From Venturia oleaginea (Eukaryota > Ascomycota > Dothideomycetes > Venturiales > Venturiaceae), in the NCBI GenBank assembly GCA_013176395.1, contig JABMLP010000039.1, positions 62,001 through 126,000 on the forward strand: DNA of 64,000 bases. Reading direction: 5' to 3'. Shown in pieces: positions 54,339 to 64,000 of the stretch (positions are counted from its first letter, which is position 1; each line of letters starts with the position of its first letter). Made by a program: the position numbers and the translations under genes. The notes beneath the pieces are model-generated. The model searched no databases, was not told where the DNA came from, and saw nothing but the letters and a program-made list of their open reading frames with translations.

Positions 54339-54817
54339 AAAGAAAGCGGTATAACTACTCTAAAATCGTTAGCAGGTCAGCTCTGTCAATAAGTACAGAG
54401 CCCTAGAGATGCCAAGGAGCTCTTTGGAAGGGATTTCTGATGCTAGTGCAATATAACGATGCCCAAGACGTCGTCGAGGCCAGCGGTGTACTTGAAAAGT
54501 CTGTCGAGAAGCGGTGAACGGCTAAGCGCGGCGCGCGCAGCGGCGGGAAAGACTCGTAGGACGATAAGGAGAGTATCGGGATGAAGGACGAGTCCTACAA
54601 CAACAATCTAGATACAAGACGAGCCTCAGAGGGCTCAGAAGTCGTGCGATATGCGAGATCGCCATGTTGTTGTTGTCGCTTGGTCGGACGAGGCCCTTGC
54701 TCCACCAGATAGACACTAGCAGGTATGTCTTTAGGAACACATAGGTAGAGTATAAAATACAGTAACAACATATTATTAAGTATACAAGCGAGGGGGCTCA
54801 TTGGCAGCATGAAAATG

Positions 54818-54920
54818 CAGTCACTCTACATAGAGGTGTTACGACACGGTTTTGGAGCAATCGACCTCGCTATAGTGTTGACCCGAATAGCACTCAGAGA
54901 CAAGCAGAAAGGGAAGGGAG
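54818..54920. repeat. Right copy of the DIRS-like terminal direct repeat
   Basis: GCAGTCACTCTACATAGAGG ... AAGGGAAGGGAG. It lies 480 bp upstream of the gag start and pairs with 48030-48132. Confidence 0.85.
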
Positions 54921-55504
54921 AGGCCGACTAGTCCGGTTATCAAACTTCCCAGGAAAGAAACGGAAGGGAATTTTCCATGTCTTTGGTCTCACATGGTTTT
55001 ATACCCCTTGTAAATACAGTGGATGCTGGCACAGGCACATCAGAGCCCTACATACAACAATAAATCCTGATTATTCATTGGCAGCATGATATGCGCTAAA
55101 ATTGTAAGCCCCCTGGCTGGTGGCGGCGTACTGACAATATATCGGCCGGCTACCACAGTAGGCTACCATTTACAAGTACTCTTGTGAAGTGGCAAATTAA
55201 ATTTACTAGCAGGGAGGCCCGCCGACCCGCAGAGGCCACCCTCTTGGTCTCTAGAGCTGTACTTTCTCTAGATTATGGAGACGAGAATATCGAACAAGTG
55301 TATATCAACGAGGAAGTCATCTGTTTTGTCGTGGCTGCTGTGGCGAGTAAGCACCGCCACACTTATTAGCAGTTTGTGGGGTAAAATTGCCGCTCCTAAT
55401 CACGGGGTAAGCGAGAGGCCTGGTTTGAGAAAACAACAAATACCAACAACCACGACTGCAAGCCTATTCTCGCCCCAGTATTCCTCCATGACCGCCTCCA
55501 TTCG
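54921..55504. other. Spacer, no recognised gene
   Basis: About 580 bp between the DIRS-like element and the DUF7924 gene; it would include the promoter of the latter. No motif or gene is claimed. Confidence 0.4.
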
Positions 55505-56789
55505 ATGGTGCGCAAGCGACGGCTATCAGAATCGTCCGCCTACGCTTCAAACGAGGCTGCCAACGAGTCCGGACTCCATCCAACGAAGAAAAGCCGCCAC
55601 GAAGCATCCCTGCAAAGTCCTCCAGCTTCAACGACATCAAGCCTACGAGTTCTCCAATTACCTCTTACCTTCGAGAACGTGTGCCGCCTGGATCTCATGA
55701 GCCTCCCTCCGCTACAAGCACCAAGATCTGGCCGAGAGTCACCAAAATCGACTTCGTCCAAAACCGGCACAAATACATCCTTCAAGCTTCATTGCTTTGG
55801 CGTATATCACGGCCGAAAAACGAAGAGACCATCATCTCTGCAGAGGTTTATCGATGAAACAATCTTGGCACCATTAGACACGCAGACTCCAAGTTACATT
55901 CAGAATTGCCAGTCTTCAGCTTGCAGCTACTCTGTTGAGCGAGCACGATGGCATTGATCTTCTCAAGGAGCACCTCCTTCCGAAGCCCATCATGGCGGCT
56001 GGAGAACGATTTGTAGCTATTTGTGCGAAGCTAAATCTGAACCGCGATTTTGTTCCACTACCTATCAGTGATGCAGCCGCGTCACAACACACCAGGCTCG
56101 AGCAACCTCAGCCCGATCACGCAGTTGGCTACATCCGGAATGATATTGCAGATGCCGCTCAGGTTGAAGCTCCGTTCACCGAGACCGAAGAGGTCGTTTT
56201 CCGCAACCTTGCCTTTTCAACGGACTTGCACTTCCCATTCCTCTCCTGTCAATGGAAGAGCTGCAAGAATGGGGGCACTCATTATGCGGCGAGAGAGCAG
56301 TCAGCTAGAGATGGCGCGACGATTGTTAACGCCACACACCAGTTCTTAACCGCTGCGGTTGGCCAAGAGCCATCCCCAGCGGAGACCTACCACTTCTCAC
56401 TCACCTGCGACATGGAGTCAGTTTGCCTGTATGTTTGCTGGCGCGATCCTGGAAATGAGGAGAATCCGTCACCTACTTACGAGCTGCAACCCATAGCGAA
56501 ATGCTGGCTGAAGGATTCAGACGACGTCTGGAAGATTCGGCAAGCGATCCACAACGTTACGCAGTATGCCGCACACCAGAGGCTGCATACTATCAAAGCC
56601 GCATTGTCCTCGACAACTAAAGCACTGCGTCGGCCTGATGACCTTCAAACGGGTGCACAGGTCCTTAACCTGACCCATCCAGCCAGCATCGTCATACCAA
56701 CTCCACCAGCAACTGATGTCTCCGATGCCGGATCAGGAGCAGGATCGCGTGCATATGAGCGAAAACGTGCAGAAGCTACTGCGACCTAG
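55505..56789 (+). CDS. DUF7924-family protein with a frame break or very short intron
   Basis: From ATG 55505 (MVRKRRLSESSAYASNE) a basic, Ser-rich N-terminus leads to SLQRFIDETILAPL. The frame then changes near 55840-55885 to RIASLQLAATLLSEHDGIDLL and continues to 56789. Family features are LHFPFLSCQWKS, ARDGATIVNATHQF, YHFSLTCDMESVCLYVCWRD, LKDSDDVWKIRQAIHNVTQYA and RLHTIKAAL; the fold resembles restriction-endonuclease-like fungal proteins of unknown role, often in repeat-rich regions. A 40-nt GTTTAT...CGCAG intron (about 55840-55879) would restore the frame but is short for fungi, so a frameshift is equally likely. The end is Ala/Thr-rich. Confidence 0.65.
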
Positions 56790-59475
56790 CTGAGCAGCTT
56801 CTGCTTCCAAATTGGACGGAGATTGCCTAGGCGGTTTACCTTCTCTCGAGGTTCATTGCTGCCAGTGACCTGAACAAACGTGCGCTTCCACATCGTTGCG
56901 CCGAGAATTTTATCTTCATCGCAGTTGCGGGGTTCGGCAAACTGCTCTGTGTGCCGCTTCGGTTGTTCCCCGACCCTGCACAGCGCTCTGAATGCATCGC
57001 GGTTGGAGTGCTTCTAGGTCAAGGTGGATTTTCGGAAGTGTCGGAATGCTCCATATACTACTTGGACAGTTGTGCCTGTAGACGTGAGGACAGTATACCT
57101 GTGCCCATGGTTTACAACGAGGGCACAACGGGGACGCCGAGCAGGAGGTGAGGGCAACCAAGCGCGTGGAGGAGGATGACCACAATTCTCAGTATACAAT
57201 TATGAGCTCTCACTCCAAGTTCATTACCTCATATGAAGGGTGGGTAGTGCAATAATATTATATTGCAAAGAACCTACAGTACTGTACTACGAAAGGACAT
57301 TTACTACAATTCTAGTTGCTCAAGAATACTCAAGTTCATTCGGTCTGAACGTATATAGAGTGTACCTCCGAATAAAATCTTCGGACAGAAATTTGATACC
57401 TTAGTTGATGTTATCAATGACGTCCCAGTAACAGGTATTTGGACAAAGATCAAAGCTTTTTAAGCCGACCGCAAGTTACCCAGGCTCTATCGTTAGCTTG
57501 ATTACGGACAGCATATTCAATGGTGAGTGTCAACTGTGTAGCTTAATAAGCCGGAAGACGTTTGCGCCTACGGCTCAGTCGCAAAAGCCAAATGATGTCA
57601 CGTGCGATGTGATTGAACTGCGATGTACAAAGCACAAAGCTAATAATTTCTTCCTAAATACCATATTTCTTCCCTAATCACTAATTACAAGGGTAGAGCA
57701 TAATGTTACGGGGAACTCGTTTCTCAACACAGTTGATTATGTCAAGACCTTCTTGACACCTGTGTTCTCTTGTTCTGGTCCGCGGGTTTGGGGTAAGGGC
57801 AATATCAGTCTGGAAGTACTTACCTTAAGTACCTTTCCTTGCTCAGGTTCTTTGGAGGCTCACTAGATCCTAGCCGTCCGATGTATCTCCCAATTCAATT
57901 GTCGTCTAACCGATTTGATCCTCAGATCAATCCTGAACGCTTGTCGGTTAGTATGAAGGTTGGGGGTGGGCTTGCTTCGTGTGCATATGACTTGTGCTTG
58001 ATTGTATCTAAGTAAAAGGTCGTTACTGTAGTAGGTTGAAGAAGCTCCTATGTGAGAAACATAACATGAGATAACCACTAAGAGAGAAAGGAAAGTCCGT
58101 CCAACGTCCTCCCTATATACCCTTCTGGTTCTGGGTGCCAAGGTGTATTCCCACACTTCCCACACTGTGGGCAATGCCAAGTGCTGTGGGAACTGTGGGA
58201 ATATCACGTGACTCCTGCACGTACTATTCTCTCTTAGGACTGACCTGGTTGCACCAGTCCCCTCTTGTGCGCCCAACGGATTCCACTCCACATCAGTCCT
58301 AACAACAACTTCTTGTTATCCAACCATCCTCTGCAAGTCCCGTTGTCCCTGCTCTTCGGTCTTGAGGTGATCTGTAACACATAAGCGGGTCGGCGCCCTC
58401 CATGCTAGCGCTGGCCGTCTGCAGACTGACTACATGTACCCACGCCACTCGCTGCCGCATAACGTACTTGACCGAGAAGTATTACTAGGTCAGTAATACT
58501 GACAAGATTGCCGTGTCAATTGCCGTACATTGGCGTTTCAGAGAGAGAGATTGAGGGGTCACGTGAAAGAGTCAATCTTCTGTATATTAGGTGGCTTCAT
58601 CGCCTCTCAATTGAAGCCTCGTGTAGTTCTCTCAATACATTGAAATCTCGTCAAATACCCAATGACATCCTATGCCCAACTGCAACTAATACTATGAAGC
58701 TGTTCGTTCGTCTACGTAATTGCTAACACTACTGCGTTTACACTAAATAAACGAGATAAAGAAGAAAGCTCTCTAACATAGTAAAGAAGATACTAGAATC
58801 TAAGTAGCGAATATGATAACTGTCACGGCTAGTAGTAACTAATGAAAGGCGTGAACAGCAATCAGGTATGGACTAAATGTGATAGTGAACTACAGGTAGC
58901 TTTGTAAATGGGGGGCTGGGGGCAAGGCCTACTTATAGGTCTTGCTGTGGCTCGTGTACTGTGGCGCCTTGTTAGGTGCTTGAACACTGTGATTGTTCCA
59001 GTAGCCTAGCAAGCCATCACAATAACTATATATATGTACGCTCCCCACGACCATCTATGAAATAGAGACAAAAGAGAAATAATATAAGATAGGCAATGAT
59101 TTGAGACTTTTTTAATTATGTAGAGGGATGTTACGCAGAGGCTATGACTCAAAGTAATCTAGCTGGATTTGGCTAATCCGTACAGTAGAGTTCAAGTGGT
59201 CCGGGGCAACAATAGCGTATCAAACAAGTGAAGCGAAGCTTGCAAGATATAAGAGTCGTGAATTGTGCTAAGCAACTAAAAGCAATAGCGAAGTAACTAG
59301 AGAGTGAAGATACGAGACACTGAGGGAGCAGAGTCTCGTCCTATATATAGAGATCCATCTCCTAAGAAATCCTGCGCTCGTGGCGCTCGCAATCGAGCGC
59401 TCGCTTTGCCAAGGCTCGAGCGTTCACATGATCCTTCCGATCCCGTGTAATAACTTACTAATCACAAAGGAAACG
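56790..59475. other. 2.7-kb region without a supported gene
   Basis: AT-rich and degenerate. A plus-strand 18-residue stretch near 57003-57053 (VGVLLGQGGFSEVSE) looks like a protein-kinase glycine loop, but nothing else of a kinase follows. The minus-strand stretch 58307-57942 begins TGTTGTTAGG, holds a TATATAG box near 58115 and ends CCGACA, so it could be a solo copia-type LTR, yet no target duplication is found. The remainder (58500-59475) shows no pattern that I can name. Confidence 0.35.
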
Positions 59476-60878
59476 CACGGGTTGGCCAGAATTGACGGCG
59501 CACAGACCGCCTCAATATGTGATTTTAGAGTAATGTACAGATATCACCACAAAGCGCTTTGAATTCGCACTTGAGGCTGCTCAATAATTGATCTACAGCG
59601 CTGGGGCATCTCCCTCATGCGGTCACGAATTTGTTTAAGTGTAATACGGTCCCATTCTGCCTGAATATCTGCCTTGAATTGGGCCACCGTTGTCCACTTT
59701 CTACCAACCAATCTACCCTTCATGATGTTCCAACAAGCTTCTATAGGGTTCAAATCTGGTGACTCTGGAGGGTGGGTGAGTAATAAGAGATCTGCTTCGC
59801 GTTTAAGGAGGGCTGGAGGTGAGTTTAGTGAGTTGATTCCGTGCGGTGGATCGCCATCCTCCTGTAGCCAGTATCTGCACTTGTGCTTTGCCTCCAAGTC
59901 CTGTATAGCCTTAATATGTTGTGGCAGTATCTTTTCAGCGTAAAAGACATGCGACATGTAGTTTCCTTTTGGTGTAGCATCCTGTTTTGCCTTCCAGTCA
60001 TCGTAGACCTTGCAGCGCTCTGCAAAGGCAGTATCCAGCTCGTACTTGAGTTGCTTAGGCTTGGTAGGAGCCCGCTGCTTCTCTGAGGGCTCAACAGGAT
60101 CTTTGTAGAATATGAGGCTACCTTTGTGATTGTAGTTGACTCCGCCGGCGACGTGGATTGTGATGTCTAAACCTGTGCCTTTTGACTCATTTATAGACCT
60201 TTCTTGCCCGGGTTTACGTAGCTCGTACTCGGGCTCTTCCATCAGCTGCTTTGACTAGAAGTGAGCCTCGTCTGTGAACCAAATGCGAGACCAAAAGCCT
60301 GAAATCGTGGCGGTGAGGTGTTCTTGGCCGTACTGACGGCGGAGGGCTTGATTCTTTTTGCTAATTCTCTTTTGAAACTTCTTTTTGAATCGTTTGGCTC
60401 CTATCTGATTGGTGTGGCGACGTAAAGTTCGTGGTGCGGCTTCCAAATTGAGTTCTTCGACTTGATCTCGGTAGCCCATCTCGTGTGTTGGGTCATCTTG
60501 GTCAATTATCTTCTCTAAATCAGAGGCAGATACCAAGCTTTTTCTCCCTAAGATAGAACTCCTCTTTCTTGTTGTTCTAAGCGCTTTATTGCCCCCATCT
60601 TCTCGGTTTTTCCGCCATCTACAGCCGGTGAGAGTTGGGATGTTGATTCCAGGAAGGTGGCAAATAGATCTAAAGCTAGAGGAGGGACTAGCAGAGTCAA
60701 GGGCTTGAAAAAATCGATTTCGCTTCACGGTGTCATATTCTCGACGATCAGTCTTTGGTAGCTTCTTTTTCGGCGTTGTGGGAGCCATAATGTGGTGGTT
60801 TATATGGAATCTACGTGTTGTTTTAGAGATCGGATGAAGGTCAGGGGTCTGTGCGCCGTCAATTCCGGCCAACCCGTG
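59476..60878 (-). mobile_element. Tc1/mariner-type DNA transposon, 1.4 kb, 33-bp terminal inverted repeats
   Basis: CACGGGTTGGCCAGAATTGA... at 59476-59508 is repeated inverted at 60846-60878 with one mismatch (CCAG against CCGG). A single transposase gene fills the inside. No TA duplication lies directly at these ends, so the true termini may extend some 20 bp outward in a diverged form. Confidence 0.85.
59544..60788 (-). pseudogene. Tc1/mariner transposase, single in-frame TAG
   Basis: From ATG 60788 (MAPTTPKKKLPKTDRREYD) to 59544, 414 sense codons with one TAG at 60257-60255. The N-terminus is basic, with an HTH region (GRKSLVSASDLEKII, AAPRTLRRHTNQIGAKRF). Catalytic landmarks: SRIWFTDEAHF (first Asp) just before the stop, RYWLQEDGDPPHG (second Asp) and PPESPDLNPIEACWNIMKGRL (third acid). 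The rest of the gene is free of breaks, so inactivation is recent or the stop is leaky. No introns are needed. Alternative starts in the terminal repeat (60908) are unlikely. Confidence 0.86.
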
Positions 60879-60954
60879 ACGCGCCATACATGTTACTAAA
60901 CGTTCCACGTGACAGTATCCGTAACAAGGGACGATCTCTAAGGCCAGACCTGAT

Positions 60955-63900
60955 CTATCTAGCTACCCAATCCTCTAATGTTTGAAGTGAAGATACCGTG
61001 TGAGGGTGATCCGCTCCTAGTTTTTGTTGCTGGAGCTGCACACACTCCAACATCAACTCCAAGGCTTCAGTATCGCGGCCTTGAGATTTCCACGTTAAGG
61101 CGAGACTGTTCATGCTGGTCAGCGTGGAAGGATGCTCTGCGCCAAGCACCCTCTTTCTCGTCTCCATCACTTGCACCTCCAGCTCTTCGGCCTCCTTCCA
61201 TCGGCCTTGATTCCAGTACGTCGACGCCAGGTTGGCCATGCTGGTCAGCGTGTCTGGATGCTCTGCGCCAAGCACCCTCTTTCTCGTCTCCATCACTTGC
61301 ACCTCCAGCTCTTCGGCCTCCTTCCATCGGCCTTGATTCCAGTACGTCGACGCCAGGTTGGCCATGCTGGTCAGCGTGTCTGGATGCTCTGCGCCAAGCA
61401 CCCTCTTTCTCGTCTCCATCACTTGCACGTCCAGCTCTTCGGCCTCCTTCCATCGGCCTTGATTCCTGTACGTCGACGCCAGGTTGGCCATGCTGGTCAG
61501 CGTGGAAGGATGCTCTGCGCCAAGCACCCTCTCACATATCTTCAACTCTTCTGCTTGTAGCTCTTCGGCCTCCTTCCATCGGCCTTGATTCCTGTACGTC
61601 GACGCCAGGTTGGCCATGCTGGTCAGCGTGGAAGGATGCTCTGCGCCAAGCACCCTCTTTCTCGTCTCCATCACTTGCACCTCCAGCTCTTCGGCCTCCT
61701 TCCATCGGCCTTGATTGGAGTACGTCGACGCCAGGTTGGCCATGCTGGTCAGCGTGTCTGGATGCTCTGCGCCAAGCACCCTCTCACATATCTTCAACTC
61801 TTCTGCTTGTAGCTCTTCGGCCTCCTTCCATCGGCCTTGATTCCTGTACGTCGACGCCAGGTTGGCCATGCTGGTCAGCGTGGAAGGATGCTCTGCGCCA
61901 AGCACCCTCAAACTCGTCTCCATCACTTGCACTTCCAGCTCTTCGGCCTCCTTCCATCGGCCTTGATTCCTGTACGTCGACGCCAGGTTGGCCATGCTGG
62001 TCAGCGTGTCTGGATGCTCTGCGCCAAGCACCCTCTTTCTCGTCTCCATCACTTGCACCTCCAGCTCTTCGGCCTCCTTCCATCGGCCTTGATTCCAGTA
62101 CGTCGACGCCAGGTTGGCCATGCTGGTCAGCGTGTCTGGATGCTCTGCGCCAAGCACCCTCTCACATATCTTCAACTCTTCTGCTTGTAGCTCTTCGGCC
62201 TCCTTCCATCGGCCTTGATTCCTGTACGTCGACGCCAGGTTGGCCATGCTGGTCAGCGTGGAAGGATGCTCTGCGCCAAGCACCCTCTTTCTCGTCTCCA
62301 TCACTTGCACTTCCAGCTCTTCGGCCTCCTTCCATCGGCCTTGATTCCTGTACGTCGACGCCAGGTTGGCCATGCTGGTCAGCGTGGAAGGATGCTCTGC
62401 GCCAAGCACCCTCTTTCTCGTCTCCATCACTTGCACCTCCAGCTCTTCGGCCTCCTTCCATCGGCCTTGATTGGAGTACGTCGACGCCAGGTTGGCCATG
62501 CTGGTCAGCGTGTCTGGATGCTCTGCGCCAAGCACCCTCTTTCTCGTCTCCATCACTTGCACCTCCAGCTCTTCGGCCTCCTTCCATCGGCCTTGATTCC
62601 AGTACGTCGACGCCAGGTTGGCCATGCTGGTCAGCGTGTCTGGATGCTCTGCGCCAAGCACCCTCTCACATATCTTCAACTCTTCTGCTTGTAGCTCTTC
62701 GGCCTCCTTCCATCGGCCTTGATTCCTGTACGTCGACGCCAGGTTGGCCATGCTGGTCAGCGTGGAAGGATGCTCTGCGCCAAGCACCCTCTTTCTCGTC
62801 TCCATCACTTGCACCTCCAGCTCTTCGGCCTCCTTCCATCGGCCTTGATTCCAGTACGTCGACGCCAGGTTGGCCATGCTGGTCAGCGTGTCTGGATGCT
62901 CTGCGCCAAGCACCCTCTTTCTCGTCTCCATCACTTGCACGTCCAGCTCTTCGGCCTCCTTCCATCGGCCTTGATTCCTGTACGTCGACGCCAGGTTGGC
63001 CATACTCGTTAGCGTGTTGGGGTGCTCTAGCCCAAGCACCTTCCTTCCTTTCAGTGCTCGCCGGTGCATCGCTTCCGCCTCTTCATACTTTCCCAGGCTC
63101 TCCAACACCGACCCAAGCTGGCTGACGCTCGTTAGCGTGTCGGGCGCTCTGGCCCAAGCACCTTCTCCCTTTCCACTACCGCACTGCGGCCCAATTTCTC
63201 TGCCACTATATAATCACCAGTAAGATGTAAATACCCCGCCGTGTTAATCGCAATCCTCGCTAAATCTAGCCTCTCCTCATCATCGACTAAATCATAGCCT
63301 AGCACTTTTCTAGAGTGTGGAAGGAGCGCTCGACAAAGCGACCATGTCTCATACTCCCCGCCCGGAAAAGTTGCGGCCATAATTCGCAGCGACGCCTTTT
63401 GCCATCTCTCTACCTGCTGGTTTAGTTCTAACCACTTTCGTACGGCCAGCTGCACTAAGCTGTGCATTTCGAATAGCTGCTCTCCACGCTGCTCACTCAG
63501 TTGCTGCATGTCCTGCATCTTGATCAAAGAAAAGCTTGTCAATGGAGCTACCGCATCTGCGAACTGCAATCTGCTTCTGTCATCGTATAGTAGATGCGCG
63601 GGAATCCCCTGCCTATCAAACATAGTCATAAGTGAAAGCAAGTCTGCAGCTTCAGGCCAAGTATTCCGGATCTGATCGAACGATATCTGCCAGGTCACAA
63701 TTACTGCGTCCGGTACACTACCATCCCGCCGGATATCTCTCATTTCTTGCTTGTTGAGGAGGTATGCCTGGTTCTTCTCGCCTTGTCGAAATTCCTCGAG
63801 GTAAATCGAGACGGTGATTGTAGACTTCCTTACTATGATATATGCGGCTGCTTGGGTGATGGCAAGAGGTATGCCTTCCAGAGCTTGCACAAGCGCTTTT

Positions 63901-64000
63901 GCATCGCTTTCGGAGAAGGCAATACCTAAGAGCTTGGTCTTTAGCAGCGTTAGTGCATCTTCTTCCGCCATTGGTTCTACCAGGACGACGTTTTGTTCCT
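60955..64000 (-). CDS. NLR protein (NB-ARC end plus about 16 TPR repeats), partial, one-base frameshift
   Basis: The window edge cuts the gene upstream of 64000. The NB-ARC part shows VEPMAEEDALTLL, LEGIPLAITQAAAYI (GxP motif), IVTWQISFDQI, LLSLMTMFDRQGIP and FEMHSLVQLAVRKWL (MHS motif, like MHD). It ends VVEREKVLGPE, where a one-base loss near 63147 shifts the frame into QLGSVLESLGKYEEAEAMHRR and the repeats (63108-60955). The repeats are 42-residue kinesin-light-chain-type TPRs (core LGAEHPDTLTSMANLASTY, NQGRWKEAEELE), 14 of them almost identical, then two diverged ones and LQTLEDWVAR. Fungal NLRs of this type act in non-self recognition and cell death; repeats are thought to be the sensor. 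Shuffled cassettes suggest active repeat exchange. Confidence 0.9.
61110..63000 (-). repeat. 126-bp tandem coding repeat, about 15 near-identical units
   Basis: Period 126 bp (42 codons). Units differ mainly at three points: D or S in HP(D/S)TLTSM; W, R or S in TY(W/R/S)NQGRWK; and one of the cassettes EVQVMETRKR, DVQVMETRKR, QAEELKICER or EVQVMETSLR. The rest is almost invariant at the DNA level, including synonymous sites. Confidence 0.93.

Larger units (their letters stand above)
48030..54920 (-). mobile_element. DIRS-like (tyrosine recombinase) retrotransposon between 103-bp direct repeats
   Basis: Minus-strand order: gag-like ORF (54338-53126), reverse transcriptase/RNase H (53089-51446), tyrosine recombinase (50682-49594), with no integrase. 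This is the gene set of DIRS/Ngaro-type elements, which insert as circles by recombination and leave no target duplication. Direct repeats of about 103 bp (48030-48132 and 54818-54920, roughly 90% alike by eye) bound it, as expected for split direct repeats or simple direct termini. A Tc1 transposase and an LTR-like piece are inserted between the recombinase gene and the left repeat. RT and recombinase frames are open. Confidence 0.85.

Noticed and set aside
57000..57060. Glycine-rich loop of a protein kinase (VGVLLGQGGFSEVSE)
   Set aside because: No VAIK, HRD or DFG motif follows in any frame; at best an 18-residue relic or chance.
57942..58307. Copia-type solo LTR
   Set aside because: It has TG...CA ends and a TATATAG box, but no matching 5-bp flanks and no second copy in the window.
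61110..63000. Regular repeats resembling a CRISPR-like array
   Set aside because: The units are contiguous 126-bp coding repeats with no unique spacers, in a eukaryotic genome.
60978..63125. Plus-strand open frame of 715 codons opposite the NLR repeats
   Set aside because: The 126-bp unit is a multiple of three and contains no stop in this antisense frame, so openness is repeated mechanically. The protein has no recognisable fold, while the minus frame is a clear TPR array.

Overview
This is nuclear DNA of a filamentous ascomycete (Pezizomycotina). Protein genes are interrupted by short introns of about 45-195 nt with GT-AG (once GC-AG) borders and CTAAC-like branch points. The intergenic transposons are typical of fungi: Tad1-type LINEs, Fot1/pogo, Tc1/mariner, a chromovirus and a DIRS-like tyrosine-recombinase retrotransposon. 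The class (for example Dothideomycetes or Leotiomycetes) cannot be fixed from sequence alone.

Layout. 1-8,570 is transposon wreckage: a Tad1-like LINE on the minus strand that runs off the left edge, then a decayed Fot1/pogo element with a second, internally deleted Fot1/pogo element nested in it. 9,060-24,589 is a compact block of conserved genes: a possible small protein, leukotriene-A4-hydrolase-type aminopeptidase, GPI ethanolamine-phosphate transferase 1 (mcd4), long-chain acyl-CoA synthetase (with a one-base frameshift), an Rkm5-type methyltransferase, orotate phosphoribosyltransferase (ura5) and the nucleolar GTPase nog1. These serve unrelated housekeeping tasks (peptide hydrolysis, GPI anchors, lipid activation, ribosome assembly and modification, pyrimidine synthesis) and share intergenic spaces of about 0.4-0.5 kb, two of them divergent promoters.

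24,590-41,000 is a second transposon belt: a broken Fot1/pogo gene cut by a chromovirus LTR, two OrsD-type pseudogenes facing each other, a second Tad1-like LINE carrying two solo LTRs with perfect 5-bp target duplications, a piggyBac fragment, and an unusual ORF with a BIR-like segment sitting inside a broken LTR. 41,047-46,488 is a pseudogene of the giant DUF3638/DUF3645 family whose centre has been deleted. 46,790-54,920 holds an ORF-poor block with 25-bp tandem repeats and stable-looking hairpins, a Tc1-type transposase and a largely intact DIRS-like retrotransposon between 103-bp direct repeats.

55,505-56,789 is a DUF7924-family gene with a frame break; 56,790-59,475 has no convincing gene; 59,476-60,878 is a Tc1/mariner element with one nonsense codon. 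The right end is a minus-strand NLR gene (NB-ARC end plus about 16 tetratricopeptide repeats). Its 126-bp repeat units are almost identical and shuffled in cassettes; a one-base frameshift separates the two halves and the N-terminus lies beyond the window.

Overall this is a gene-dense island between repeat-rich, decaying flanks that also hold rapidly evolving accessory genes. The observations most worth checking are the NLR repeat array, the BIR-like retroposed ORF, the chimeric tandem array and terminal repeats of the DIRS-like element, and the unassigned structured block at 46.8-48.0 kb.
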